From assembly GCA_002825515.1 (NCBI GenBank), contig PJET01000005.1:1-64000 (forward strand): 64,000 nt of DNA, written 5' to 3'. Source of the DNA: Candidatus Thorarchaeota archaeon MP11T_1. Lineage in GTDB: Archaea; Asgardarchaeota; Thorarchaeia; Thorarchaeales; Thorarchaeaceae. Both the position numbers and the translations under genes were made by a program. Below are positions 50,801 to 63,892 of this stretch, one piece after another. Each line of letters opens with the position of its first letter. Position 1 is the stretch's first letter. Under the pieces are notes generated by a model. It had not been told where the DNA came from. It did no database searches and was given only the letters and a program-made list of their open reading frames with translations.

Positions 50801-51038
50801 GATGTCCACCACGGCATCTGACAGATTTGTTGAGGACTTCAAAGCCTTTTCTGTGGATATGGACGGGATTATTATAAAGCATTCAGAGTTGTCTTTTACC
50901 TAAAGAGTTTGCCAAAGAGTTCACCGGGTTTCCGAGGTGGCCTTTCCTTAATTTTCAAGAAATCCCTTCTGTAGAGAAGTCTTTGAAAAATGCTATCAAA
51001 GATCAAGAAGATTCGCGGATGATTTTACTAGAAGTTTA

Positions 51039-51416
51039 TCACATGAGGTCGGGGATTGAGTCTGGTTTGTCTTTCAGATCTTGTAGATTTTCTATGGGAA
51101 TCCATCCTTCTTCTCCCAGAGGTGTTCGAACCCAAGCCCAGCCACTCTCTTCATCCAGAACAATGACTTCTTTTCCAGCCTCAATGGTAAGTTCTCGTGC
51201 GTTATAGTCCTGAATGAACTGAAACTGTCCTGAGTTTGAGGTAGACTCAAGATACACTTTCGGCACCCATCCCTGTGTACCAGAGCTGTTCTTACACCAG
51301 AGCCATCCCTCAAAATCGGTGTTTCGTTCCTCGCCCTCGACAACCTCACCCTTTTTGGCTACCAACGGGACTTGGAATTCGCTCTTGTGGTTCTTTATTA
51401 CTTTCAGAATTTTCAT
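51039..51416 (-). CDS. Tandem SH3-domain protein
   Basis: A 125-residue protein made of two SH3-like domains: residues about 5-57 (EGWLWCKNSSGTQGWVPKVYL) and 66-112 (FIQDYNARELTIEAGKEV, SGWAWVRTPLGEEGWIPIENL). The second has the ALYDY-like, W-W and G-x-x-P-x-N-x-hydrophobic positions of eukaryotic SH3 domains. Stand-alone tandem SH3 proteins of this type also occur in bacteria and methanogens, so transfer from bacteria is possible. No signal peptide. ATG 51416 follows GGTGA. The flavodoxin gene is 19 nt upstream on the same strand, so they may be co-transcribed. Confidence 0.8.
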   Translation of the reverse strand: MKILKVIKNHKSEFQVPLVAKKGEVVEGEERNTDFEGWLWCKNSSGTQGWVPKVYLESTSNSGQFQFIQDYNARELTIEAGKEVIVLDEESGWAWVRTPLGEEGWIPIENLQDLKDKPDSIPDLM

Positions 51417-51435
51417 TTGTTTCACCATGCTACTG

Positions 51436-51981
51436 CTATTGTATTCCTTGGACTAGTCCTTTGATCCAATCTCGAATCATATCCCAGTCTCGAAAGTCAA
51501 TCTTCTCGGGAATTTCTTCACCAGGGGGCAACTGGCTCTTAACGATACTCTTTACAAGTGCTCGAATGACAAGGTTGTATTTCTTGAACTCAAACTTTCC
51601 TCCGATTAACGCGGTCGAAATGGGGGACAGTCCCGGATATTTCTCAGGCATACTATCCAGGTATTCAGCCTGTGCCTCCGCAACCTTGTCAGGATTACCT
51701 GCATATCCGCTTACTACAAAGAGTGCAACTTTGGTCTTTGAAAGAGATTCCAGCTTTTGCTCTATGAATTTTAGAGGTCGTTTAGTCCACTGCCCTGCTT
51801 GAATACCACTTCCGATAATCACGAGATCATATTCTTCAGGTTCAGGAAAAGATACTCCTTTCTCTAGATGAACAACATCTACTTGAGCTCCAAGCTCTCT
51901 GGCGGTATTACTCATCTCTTGGACTACTTCTGTGGTTGTTCCATATCGTGTTCCATAACAAATCAGGACCGTATTCATCAT
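51436..51981 (-). CDS. Flavodoxin-domain protein (HemG-like)
   Basis: A 181-residue flavodoxin-fold protein. The FMN phosphate loop is YGTRYGTTTEV near the N-terminus, then DLVIIGSGIQAGQW and FVVSGYAGNPDKVAEAQ, features of the Flavodoxin_5 group that includes menaquinone-dependent protoporphyrinogen oxidase HemG. Whether it acts on haem precursors or as a general electron carrier is not known. Start is ATG 51981 or the adjacent 51978; a weak GTGATT lies upstream. Confidence 0.8.
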   Translation of the reverse strand: MMNTVLICYGTRYGTTTEVVQEMSNTARELGAQVDVVHLEKGVSFPEPEEYDLVIIGSGIQAGQWTKRPLKFIEQKLESLSKTKVALFVVSGYAGNPDKVAEAQAEYLDSMPEKYPGLSPISTALIGGKFEFKKYNLVIRALVKSIVKSQLPPGEEIPEKIDFRDWDMIRDWIKGLVQGIQ

Positions 51982-52085
51982 AGTCAATCACAAGAAACAA
52001 ACCTAATCCCCCAGAAAATGGTTTCGACTAGGTGTCTTTACCTCTTAATTCGCGGATAGTTTTACTAGATTCTGAAAATTCTATC

Positions 52086-53123
52086 TCACTGCTTGTCTGA
52101 AGTGAAAACATATGCTATGTTAGCTCCAGTCTGGACTGCTTGAAGACTACCTGGGGTGCCGAGGATATCACCGCATGGATAAGCCCAGATATAACCATCA
52201 GCGGGACACTCTACTCTTTCCAAAACATCACCATAGAAATCATAGATTTCAGCAAACACGTCGCCTTTCTTCATGAAGTCACCAGGAGTTTTTAGAAATC
52301 GTATGAGACCTCCTCGGTTTGCTCGTACAATTCCGTGGAATTTACAGATTCCAGGTATGATTATGATTCCCTCTTGGGGTTCAATATCTCCATCTATCAT
52401 ATCAAATGCTTTCATAATATTGAGAGTCCCACGAACTCCAACTGTGGTTGAAGGTTCAGAGATCCATCTACCATCAATGAGCTCGATGAGAATGTCTGGG
52501 ACTCCGTTCTTCACAGCCAAGTTGGCAAGCGTATCTGGCGCATCGTCAGCGATTGGGACACTTTCAACCACATTGGTCACGCCGAAGGCTTCAGCCATCC
52601 TCTCTAGTTTCTCCTTCGTCTTCGGGTTACCGATGTTAATTTCAGTAAAGAAAAGAGAGTCTGGTCTGACATTGGTATGCATATTGAGGACCATGTCCGC
52701 CTTACTCCAGGCTTCTTGCCAGAGAATATTCGCCAACCGCTCCGTTGCTGTACCGTCTGGTTTGTCAGCTGTAAGAGGACTAGCACTCCCACCTCCACCC
52801 AAGTCTTGATTGTCTATCCACGATAGGTATTGATGATGCATGAAAGCTAGAGGGTTCTCAACTGGAATCCCGATTATAGCACCCTTGAGATCCTTTGGAT
52901 TTACCTTTTCTCTCATTATCTTCAGTATTACCTCGATACCTTGAATCTCTATACCGTGTTGTGTGGAAACCATGAGCATAGTTGGTCCATCTTTAGCACC
53001 ATTCATAACAAGAATTGGAATATCGATACTGGTCGTTGTGTTCAGCTCAATTCCCTTGATTACTCCCTTCCGGAGCTCACCTTTTCTAGCAATGGCTGTA
53101 CCTACTTTGAGTTCTTCTGGCAT
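52086..53123 (-). CDS. Succinylglutamate desuccinylase/aspartoacylase-family protein
   Basis: Zinc-dependent M14-type deacylase of 345 residues. Zinc ligands are H56 and E59 in TQHGIEIQG and the later His in LNMHTN. The C-terminal 100 residues form a barrel domain (GICKFHGIVRANRGGLIRFLKTPGDFMKKGDVFAEIYD). The substrate is unknown; members deacylate amino acids or ectoine precursors or open cyclic amides. The EamA transporter gene lies about 60 nt upstream on the same strand and could move its substrate or product. Confidence 0.85.
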   Translation of the reverse strand: MPEELKVGTAIARKGELRKGVIKGIELNTTTSIDIPILVMNGAKDGPTMLMVSTQHGIEIQGIEVILKIMREKVNPKDLKGAIIGIPVENPLAFMHHQYLSWIDNQDLGGGGSASPLTADKPDGTATERLANILWQEAWSKADMVLNMHTNVRPDSLFFTEINIGNPKTKEKLERMAEAFGVTNVVESVPIADDAPDTLANLAVKNGVPDILIELIDGRWISEPSTTVGVRGTLNIMKAFDMIDGDIEPQEGIIIIPGICKFHGIVRANRGGLIRFLKTPGDFMKKGDVFAEIYDFYGDVLERVECPADGYIWAYPCGDILGTPGSLQAVQTGANIAYVFTSDKQ

Positions 53124-53180
53124 AGCGCTGACCTCTTCGAAGACATGTTATTATGGTAGAACATATCCTTTTTGGGAGTT

Positions 53181-54119
53181 TCAGGAATCAGGCTCTGTTC
53201 TGACTTTATCTCTATTGATTTTACGTTGTTTCTGAGCCATCTGAGCGATTATCACGCCAATTACTGTAATAGTACCTCCGAGTATCTGAAGATATGTCAC
53301 TGTTTCATTAAGAACAAGGAGGGACATAAGCACCCCCCAGACTGCAATTAGATTCAACATTATTTGGACAAGTGATGCCTCAATATGTTTCATAGATTCA
53401 TAGTAGAGAATGAAAGCAATCACTGTGTTTACAACAGCCACCCATATCACGATAAACCATGCTTGGAGGCTCATAGTGAGTAAAACCGTGACATCATCAA
53501 GAAATGAAGCGGATATCCAGATGAAGGGGACTGCAAATAGTGAGCTATAGAATGTTGTTGATATTGCATCTATAGTCTTGACTGCAATCTTACCCGCTAT
53601 TCCATTTATTGCAAAAAAGAGGGTTGAAACAATTACCACGAGATCTCCAAGAAGCCTCCAAATATCATAAGTTGTAGATTCAGGAGCAGAACTCAGAACT
53701 ATGAGAGTGGCACCGATTGTGGCCAATATAAGTCCTAATATCTTCTCAAATGTGATTTTTTCATTTAGTACAGGTGCGGCAAGTATTACTGCAAAAATGG
53801 GTGTTAAGTTCAGAAGAAGAAGAGCATCACTAGCTGTTGTCAGCTCGAGACCGATATACTGCAGGACTTGAGATATGAAGGGGCCACTCAGTCCAACAAT
53901 CAAGAAAATCTTCCAATTGTTCTTCACATCGTTCAAGGTCTGCTTCTTTTTGTGTTGTAGAGTCACTAAAAGAAGAAATGGACATGCTAAGGTGTATCTC
54001 AAAGCTACAAAGACAATAGGACCTACTTCTACGAATATAAGCTTGGCAAAGATTAGTGATGAGGACCAAAATACTGTCGTGACTGTGATAGCGAGATATG
54101 CTAATGATGTCCTGTTCAT
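53181..54119 (-). CDS. EamA/DMT-family transporter
   Basis: A 312-residue drug/metabolite-type transporter with ten membrane helices in two EamA repeats (about 5-140 and 150-290; the second begins WRLLGDLVVIVSTLFFAINGI). The C-terminus is basic and cytoplasmic. ATG 54119 follows GGAG by about 7 nt; the 26-codon extension is rejected. It lies directly between S7 and the deacylase gene, so the ribosomal operon may end at S7 and an accessory unit begin here. Substrate unknown. Confidence 0.85.
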   Translation of the reverse strand: MNRTSLAYLAITVTTVFWSSSLIFAKLIFVEVGPIVFVALRYTLACPFLLLVTLQHKKKQTLNDVKNNWKIFLIVGLSGPFISQVLQYIGLELTTASDALLLLNLTPIFAVILAAPVLNEKITFEKILGLILATIGATLIVLSSAPESTTYDIWRLLGDLVVIVSTLFFAINGIAGKIAVKTIDAISTTFYSSLFAVPFIWISASFLDDVTVLLTMSLQAWFIVIWVAVVNTVIAFILYYESMKHIEASLVQIMLNLIAVWGVLMSLLVLNETVTYLQILGGTITVIGVIIAQMAQKQRKINRDKVRTEPDS

Positions 54120-54229
54120 ACCTTGCTCCTCTAGCACACTTTTGAAACAGAACCATCTGATAAGCTGAACTGAACGACCAGAGATAGAATAATGCACACG
54201 GGAACATCCGCGTGGACAAGTATGATTGA

Positions 54230-54880
54230 TTACCTTGCAGAACGTGCGACTCGCTCTCGTTCTTCCTTCCTAGCAACTGCAAAGCTACCAGGGTCGTTCT
54301 TGTAAGCAAGTAGTAGTTCGTCCACAAGACACTCTTCAAATGACTTGGCATTCTTGTGTGCTGAGCGAACTGCTCCAACTGAGAGATATCTCAGAGCAAG
54401 GTCAATTCTTCTCTGTGGTGCAACATCAACAGAACGAGGATATGCCATGCCACCATATGAGATTCTTGTTGTTTCCTCAGCAGGAGCTGTGTTCTCGATT
54501 GCTGTGACTAGAACTTGAACTGGATTTAGACCAGTCCTGTAATTGATGATTTCAAAGACACGTTTGAGGGTGGAGATTGCTCGTAGTTTCTTACCAGCGC
54601 CTCTTCCTGTTCGTGTTTTCTTCTCCTTTCTACGACCTGCGTTGATCATCTTGTTCACAAATCGTTCAACAATTGGAATTTGTGACTTGTGAAATCGTTT
54701 GTGAGCATGTCTGCCTGATGTGTGTGGAATTAGGACTGGTTTTAGGGAGATGTATCTTACAAGCCCAATATCATTGATTTGAATATTTGTAGAGTCCCAT
54801 TTACCAAACATGAGAAGTTCAGGTGGTTCGTTAGGTGGCGTTTTCTCAACCACTGGTTCAACATTTTCTTCTTCAGACAT
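54230..54880 (-). CDS. rpsG: Small ribosomal subunit protein S7
   Basis: A 216-residue archaeal S7 (LKPVLIPHTSGRHAHKRFHKSQIPIVERFVNKMI, GKKLRAISTLKRVFEIINYRTGLNPVQVLVTAIENTAPAEETTRI, YGGMAYPRSVDVAPQRRIDLAL). An acidic N-terminal extension (SEEENVEPVVEKTPPNEPPE) precedes the core. ATG 54880 follows GGTGA by 5 nt. Last gene of the polymerase/ribosomal operon in this direction. Confidence 0.97.
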   Translation of the reverse strand: MSEEENVEPVVEKTPPNEPPELLMFGKWDSTNIQINDIGLVRYISLKPVLIPHTSGRHAHKRFHKSQIPIVERFVNKMINAGRRKEKKTRTGRGAGKKLRAISTLKRVFEIINYRTGLNPVQVLVTAIENTAPAEETTRISYGGMAYPRSVDVAPQRRIDLALRYLSVGAVRSAHKNAKSFEECLVDELLLAYKNDPGSFAVARKEERERVARSAR

Positions 54881-54889
54881 AGTTATCAC

Positions 54890-55333
54890 CTAACGAATTG
54901 GTTTCTCCTTTCTGCCATATATCAGAGACTCAAGACCGACTCCGTTTACTTTGATGACCTTCCAAGAAACTCCAGGTAAGTCACCTATAGGACCTCCCTG
55001 AGCACCACCAATACCCTCAACAATAACAGAGTCATGTTCATCTATGTATTTCAGACCACCATCCCCAGGTATGAATGCTGTGATCTGTTTTCCATTCTTG
55101 GAGAGCTGAATCCTTACAGCTTTTCGAATAGCAGAGTTTGGTTGTTTTGATTCGATACCAACCTTCTCAAGTACAATACCTCTTGCTTGAGGAGCGCCCT
55201 CAAGTGGGTCAGTCTTCCTCTTGAGATTAAGTGTACGTCTTTTGTATGTAGGCTTCTTCCAGCGGTATTTCTTCCTCTTGCGCAGAAGAGGTCGAGCTGC
55301 GAATTCGCCCAATGGAGATTTTGAACCTGGCAA
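54890..55333 (-). CDS. rpsL: Small ribosomal subunit protein S12
   Basis: A 147-residue archaeal S12, a decoding-centre protein ([86 protein letters not shown]). TTG 55333 gives the usual family start MPGxKxPxGxFAAR and has GAGG upstream; an ATG at 55369 would add 12 residues and overlap an 18-bp palindrome. Confidence 0.95.
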   Translation of the reverse strand: MPGSKSPLGEFAARPLLRKRKKYRWKKPTYKRRTLNLKRKTDPLEGAPQARGIVLEKVGIESKQPNSAIRKAVRIQLSKNGKQITAFIPGDGGLKYIDEHDSVIVEGIGGAQGGPIGDLPGVSWKVIKVNGVGLESLIYGRKEKPIR

Positions 55334-55357
55334 TATGATTTTCCTCTTGATGGTCAA

Positions 55358-55375
55358 CGTACCATTCATGGTACG
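55358..55375. promoter_or_regulatory. 18-bp palindrome in the S12 leader
   Basis: CGTACCATTCATGGTACG has perfect 8-bp arms around TC. A minus-strand TATA box CTTTTAAGG (about 55413-55421) would start transcription near 55391, placing the palindrome in the S12 leader about 25 nt before the start codon. It could be an operator or a site for translational feedback. Confidence 0.5.
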
Positions 55376-55412
55376 CTCTGTATGGTGGTTATCGGCTCCG
55401 GCCTGTTGTAAC

Positions 55413-55421
55413 CTTAAAAGG
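55413..55421 (-). promoter_or_regulatory. TATA box ahead of S12-S7
   Basis: Minus-strand CTTTTAAGG lies about 85 nt before the S12 start, in the 100-nt gap after NusA. It suggests that S12 and S7 can be transcribed separately from the polymerase genes upstream. Confidence 0.45.
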
Positions 55422-55438
55422 ATTGTGAAGAGAACACC

Positions 55439-55873
55439 TCATGCAATCACGACGTTGTTCAGATCGAAGTGACGCCTTACCAGAATACGAGCCCGGGCAA
55501 CATTTCTGCCCTCTCGACCAATGGCAATACCACGGTCCTCGTTATTGACCGTCACTGAAGCTACCCTTGTGCCATCACGATGTTCTATAATCTTTACATT
55601 CTCAACTCTGGCTGGAGCAAGCGCACTCATAACGAATGCTTCAGCAGTTTCAGCCATCTCTACAACGTCAACAGGTCGACCAAAGGCTTCTGATGCGGCC
55701 TTAACATTTACTCCCCCACGTCCAATTGCTTTTCCAAGTTGCTTTGGACGGACCACAACTATGATTCGTTCTCCCTCATCGTCACGAATGACATCAATTG
55801 CTGCGGCACCTGTAATCTGTTCGAACTTGGCAATTAAAGCCATGTCCTCCATGGAGAGCTTCACTCGGCCCAA
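55439..55873 (-). CDS. nusA: Archaeal NusA-like transcription termination/antitermination protein
   Basis: A 144-residue two-KH-domain protein, the archaeal short form of NusA. KH motifs are seen in VVVRPKQLGKAIGRGGVNVKAASEAFGRPVDVVE and DRGIAIGREGRNVARARILVRRHF. TTG start, 8 nt after GAGGCG; L30e ends 10 nt upstream. Order rpoA2-L30e-NusA-S12 is the classical archaeal one. Confidence 0.94.
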   Translation of the reverse strand: MGRVKLSMEDMALIAKFEQITGAAAIDVIRDDEGERIIVVVRPKQLGKAIGRGGVNVKAASEAFGRPVDVVEMAETAEAFVMSALAPARVENVKIIEHRDGTRVASVTVNNEDRGIAIGREGRNVARARILVRRHFDLNNVVIA

Positions 55874-55883
55874 TTGATTCGCC

Positions 55884-56177
55884 TCAGACCATCTTCAAAA
55901 TCTTTGAGTCACCTGGCTTAATTACAGCAATGGCCGAAACCATGAATGGTTTACCTACAACTTCACCCAAGTCCCAAGACGTTCCTTCGAACTTCTGGAC
56001 CTTAATATTAGCAAGCTTAGCGTACTGCTCTATGTCTTCTAGCTCATCTGTAGGACAATTTGCTGCAACAACGACAAGTTTCGCCTTGCCAGTCTTAATA
56101 GCATCAATTGAAGACCTTACGCCTATCTTGCACTCACCTGTACTTACTGCACTTGCTATTGGTTGATTCAGGCTCAT
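55884..56177 (-). CDS. rpl30e: Large ribosomal subunit protein L30e
   Basis: A 97-residue kink-turn-family protein (GECKIGVRSSIDAIKTGKAKLVVVAANCPTDELEDIEQYA, FEGTSWDLGEVVGKPFMVSAIAV). ATG 56177 follows GAGGTC by 7 nt; the five-codon extension overlaps that site. Confidence 0.96.
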   Translation of the reverse strand: MSLNQPIASAVSTGECKIGVRSSIDAIKTGKAKLVVVAANCPTDELEDIEQYAKLANIKVQKFEGTSWDLGEVVGKPFMVSAIAVIKPGDSKILKMV

Positions 56178-56275
56178 TATATGACCTCGCATGTGATTTG
56201 TTGGTAAACCCGAACTGGTTGCGTCAAATGATATTCTGTTTTAATGTTTCCGCCCTGACCTCGGTATTGGACTTC

Positions 56276-60260
<3,985 letters not shown>

Positions 60261-63200
60261 CTAGATCATCTCCTTCAATCGTAGTCTGGTGGCCAAGCCC
60301 AATGACATCATTTCTTGTATTAGCAGCTTGAAAGCATAAGAAACGACCACACTACTAATCTTGGCATTAGTTCCGCATATTGGACAATAGTACTGGTCCT
60401 TGTTACGGTCATAGACACCTATTAGGCCACAGTCCTCACAAACGAGCATGTTACTCTTGTCAGATTCATCCAATAATCGACCCTTTAGAAGAATTGCGGC
60501 ACCGTGACCTATCAGTACATCACGTTCCATCTCTCCAAACCGTAGACCTCCTTCTCGGGCACGACCCTCAGTGGGTTGGCGAGTTAGAATCTGTACAGGT
60601 CCTCTTGCACGAGCATGAATCTTGTCAGCAACCATATGGTGGAGCTTCTGGTAGAATATGACTCCCATGAAGATGTCAACTTTGAGCTTTTCTCCTGTGA
60701 TGCCAGAGTACATTGTTTCACGACCATTGTGTTTCAGGCCATGTTTCTTGAGTATGTCAAAGAGCTCCTCTTCTGTAACACCGCAGAATGGTGATGCATC
60801 CTGTTGTTTACCCACCATACATGCAGCTTTGCCAGCAACCATCTCCAGTATCTGACCAATCGTCATTCTGCTTGGGATAGCATGCGGGTTAATTAGGAGG
60901 TCTGGAACCACTCCATCCTCCGTGAATGGAAGGTCTTGTTGTGGTACTATGTATCCGATTACACCTTTCTGTCCATGTCGAGACGCATACTTGTCACCTA
61001 ACTCAGGGATTCTGAGGTCTCGGACTTTTACCTTAACCAGACGGTTACCATCAATGGTTTCTGTGAGAATTACGCTGTCAACAACACCAGCTTCTCCATG
61101 ACGCACAGCAACAGATGTTTCACGACGATTCGGAGAAGCTATCTCAAACTCAGAATATTCTTCCAAGAATCTAGGAGGAGAAGTTCTACCAATGAGAACG
61201 TCACCACCCATCACTTCGACCTCAGTTTCTATGATACCATCCTCACCAAGGTTTCTGTAAGACTCTGAGGCTCTATAACCCCTAACACTTCGGTCTGGAA
61301 TTTCGAATCTGTCCTCTTGGCCTCCAGGATACTTCCGCTCTTCGCTTTCATATACTCTAGCGAATGTGCTTCGGCCCAACCCCCTCTCAATGGATGCTTT
61401 ATTCATTATGAGAGCATCTTCAATGTTATAGCCTTCAAAGGAAAGAATAGCTACTATGAAGTTTTGACCCGCAGGACGTTCCTCATAGCCAATTGAGTCC
61501 ATTGCGCGAGTCTTTACAAGTGGGACCTGAGGATAGTGGAAGAAATGTGAACGTGTGTCAGCTCTGTATCTGAAGTTCGATGCAGGCACACCTACTGATT
61601 GCTTTGCCATTCCAGCCATGTAAACATTACGAGGCGATTGGTTTCGCTCAGGGAATGGGATAAGAGCTGCGGAGATACCCAGTATCGTGGAAGGCACTAT
61701 CTCTAGGTGGGTTGTGCTGGGTCCAATGTCTTCAGGATACATAGCAATTAACGTGTTCTCTTCCTCCTCCGCATCGATGAATTCCACATTTCCATTACGG
61801 AGAAGGTCCAAGAAGCCCCACTCTGTTTCAAGTACCATTCTTAGGTGTTCATCAGTGAGACGGCTCTTTCCATTTTCAACTACAATGACAGGTCGTCTTA
61901 CACGGCCAGCATCACAATTGGCTTGAACCTCGTGGGTGTCTTCATAATATGCAATATTTGTTTGGTTGTCAATCTCACCAGAACGGCGCTTCTGTCTTAT
62001 TGTCTTAACCAAGACTTGTGGAGCGGGATGGACGCCTACTAGTCGACCATTCAGAAAAATATCTGCCCATTTAGCCCCGCGTTTTCCGCGGAGTTTCTCA
62101 ATAGGTTCGACCTCAGCTTTAAGGAGTGCACGTTCTACAGCCTCTTCTTCGGTACCAACTGAGATGTATGCCATCATGGCGATGTTCTTTACAAGACCAC
62201 AGTTTGGTCCTTCAGGAGTTTCGTTAGGACATATCTTACCCCAGTGAGTGGAGTGGAGGTCTCGTGCTTCGAAATGTGGTTGTGAACGTGAGAGTGGTGA
62301 AACAACTCGTCTAAGGTGTGATAATGAAGATATGTAATTAGTACGATCTAAAAGCTGTGATACACCAGCTTTGCCTCCGACCCAGTTTCCTGTGGCCAGT
62401 GCATGTTTCAATCTCTGTGTTATCACATCTGCACGCACTGCAGTCCTGATATTGGGTTTACGACCTCGAACTGCTGTACGCTCCAATTGGTACTTGATGT
62501 CACGAGTCAGAGAGTAGAGAGCAACCCTGAATAGTGACATAAGGAGGTCTCCAGAAAGCTTCAGCCTTTTGTTTGCATAATGGTCTTTGTCGTCAGGAGC
62601 TCGTTTGCTAAGTACCAACTCCAAAAGACGTTCTACCATTTGCCCAAGATAGTATGCTTTTTGTAGACGACTATCCTCTTCGGTTCCGATGTGTGGGAGA
62701 AGATAGCGATCTAACACTTTTTCTGCACGAGCAAGCCGGTATTCCTTCGTTTGACCAACAGCAACACGTTTTCCAATGAAATCTAATGCATTGGAACGGG
62801 TAGATTCATCCTCTTCGCCTGTGGGTGCATTGATTGGTGCTGATTGTTCAATCGTAACAATGAGCTCATTTCGTATCTCATCATCATCTGAAATGACATC
62901 TACAATATCTCGGTCTGATTCAATTCCTAACGCTTTTAGAAGAATTGCCAGAGGTATCTTACCGGGCACTGATGGGAATGATACTCTTAGTTCACCAGTT
63001 CGTTTTCGCTCAATTGTCACTGGTGCTCTAAAACCACGCGAGGTTGAGAAGACCTTAGCAATGTGAGTATAGCTCGAGCTCTTGCTTGCCTCTTCAATTA
63101 GAATTCTATTAGGCGCTAAATCTTCTTGTGTGACAAGAACTCGCTCTGAACCGTTGATTATGAAATAACCACCAGGATCTTTGGGATCTTCACCATGTTT

Positions 63201-63632
63201 TATGAGGTCCTCATCTGAAAGACCATTTAGATGACACTTCTCACTTCGAAGCATGATTGGTAAGTCCCCAATGTAAATCCTCATAGTTTCAAGCCTGGTT
63301 GACACAGAACCTTCTTTTCGGACAGGTGTCATGTCCAAGTGGAGTTTGCTTGCATAGGTAAGGTTTCTAATCCTAGCTTCATTGGGGTAGAGTTTGTGTT
63401 CACTACCATCAGCTTCTCGAATAGAAGGTTCATCGACGTGGATGTCACCCAATTCCACTACATAACCCTCAATCTTTGGTGTGAGCTTGCCAACACTGTC
63501 TACTACTTGTTGAAGCTCTTCTCTTATGAACCGATTAAATGAGTCGAGATGCTGACCTACTAGTCCATACTGATCAAAGAAGGCTTCTATTACTGGCCAG
63601 TACTTATCTCGATCTTGTGTGCCCGTTGCCAT
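60261..63632 (-). CDS. rpoB: RNA polymerase subunit B (single, unsplit)
   Basis: Second-largest subunit, 1123 residues, as one chain rather than the B'/B'' pair of many euryarchaea. Seen: KCHLNGLSDEDLIKHGEDPKDPGGYFIINGSERVLVTQE, STHWGKICPNETPEGPNCGLVKNIA, EGYNIEDALIMNKASIERGLGRS, ELGDKYASRHGQKGVIG, and a C-terminal zinc ribbon (CEDCGLIGVYDRNKDQYYCPICG). The short GTGATAAC precedes the ATG. No rpoH lies directly upstream; a tRNA gene is there instead. It heads the polymerase/ribosomal operon. Confidence 0.98.
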   Translation of the reverse strand: MATGTQDRDKYWPVIEAFFDQYGLVGQHLDSFNRFIREELQQVVDSVGKLTPKIEGYVVELGDIHVDEPSIREADGSEHKLYPNEARIRNLTYASKLHLDMTPVRKEGSVSTRLETMRIYIGDLPIMLRSEKCHLNGLSDEDLIKHGEDPKDPGGYFIINGSERVLVTQEDLAPNRILIEEASKSSSYTHIAKVFSTSRGFRAPVTIERKRTGELRVSFPSVPGKIPLAILLKALGIESDRDIVDVISDDDEIRNELIVTIEQSAPINAPTGEEDESTRSNALDFIGKRVAVGQTKEYRLARAEKVLDRYLLPHIGTEEDSRLQKAYYLGQMVERLLELVLSKRAPDDKDHYANKRLKLSGDLLMSLFRVALYSLTRDIKYQLERTAVRGRKPNIRTAVRADVITQRLKHALATGNWVGGKAGVSQLLDRTNYISSLSHLRRVVSPLSRSQPHFEARDLHSTHWGKICPNETPEGPNCGLVKNIAMMAYISVGTEEEAVERALLKAEVEPIEKLRGKRGAKWADIFLNGRLVGVHPAPQVLVKTIRQKRRSGEIDNQTNIAYYEDTHEVQANCDAGRVRRPVIVVENGKSRLTDEHLRMVLETEWGFLDLLRNGNVEFIDAEEEENTLIAMYPEDIGPSTTHLEIVPSTILGISAALIPFPERNQSPRNVYMAGMAKQSVGVPASNFRYRADTRSHFFHYPQVPLVKTRAMDSIGYEERPAGQNFIVAILSFEGYNIEDALIMNKASIERGLGRSTFARVYESEERKYPGGQEDRFEIPDRSVRGYRASESYRNLGEDGIIETEVEVMGGDVLIGRTSPPRFLEEYSEFEIASPNRRETSVAVRHGEAGVVDSVILTETIDGNRLVKVKVRDLRIPELGDKYASRHGQKGVIGYIVPQQDLPFTEDGVVPDLLINPHAIPSRMTIGQILEMVAGKAACMVGKQQDASPFCGVTEEELFDILKKHGLKHNGRETMYSGITGEKLKVDIFMGVIFYQKLHHMVADKIHARARGPVQILTRQPTEGRAREGGLRFGEMERDVLIGHGAAILLKGRLLDESDKSNMLVCEDCGLIGVYDRNKDQYYCPICGTNAKISSVVVSYAFKLLIQEMMSLGLATRLRLKEMI

Positions 63633-63784
63633 GTTATCACATCATTAATGTGAAGGACGGGGGAACTACTGCGAATCTACACGCTTCCCAACGCATGGAA
63701 CTCAGAAATCCGAGCTCACACATAGCTGCAATAGCCGCCCCGTTTGCTGTTTACTCTAACAGTACTGCTCCGAGCCACATGCAA

Positions 63785-63892
63785 TGGCGGGCTCGGCGGG
63801 ATTTGAACCCGCGGCCAGTTCCCGAGCAAGAGATGACTCTCTTGTTCCTCAGGTTAAAAGCCTGCTGCGCTACCTGTCTGCGCCACGAGCCC
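63785..63892 (-). tRNA. tRNA-Lys (anticodon TTT) with about 31-nt insertion 3' of the anticodon stem
   Basis: On the minus strand: acceptor GGGCTCG/CGAGCCC, D stem GCGC/GCGC, anticodon stem CAGG/CCTG with loop CTTTTAA (anticodon TTT), T arm GCGGG-TTCAAAT-CCCGC, discriminator G and encoded CCA. Between CCTG and the T arm are 37 nt instead of about six. Removing 63819-63849 restores the G27-C43 pair and a five-base variable loop (TGGCC). The removed part holds a 7-bp hairpin (CAAGAGA/TCTCTTG). It is most simply a non-canonical archaeal intron; exact splice sites are uncertain. Confidence 0.88.
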
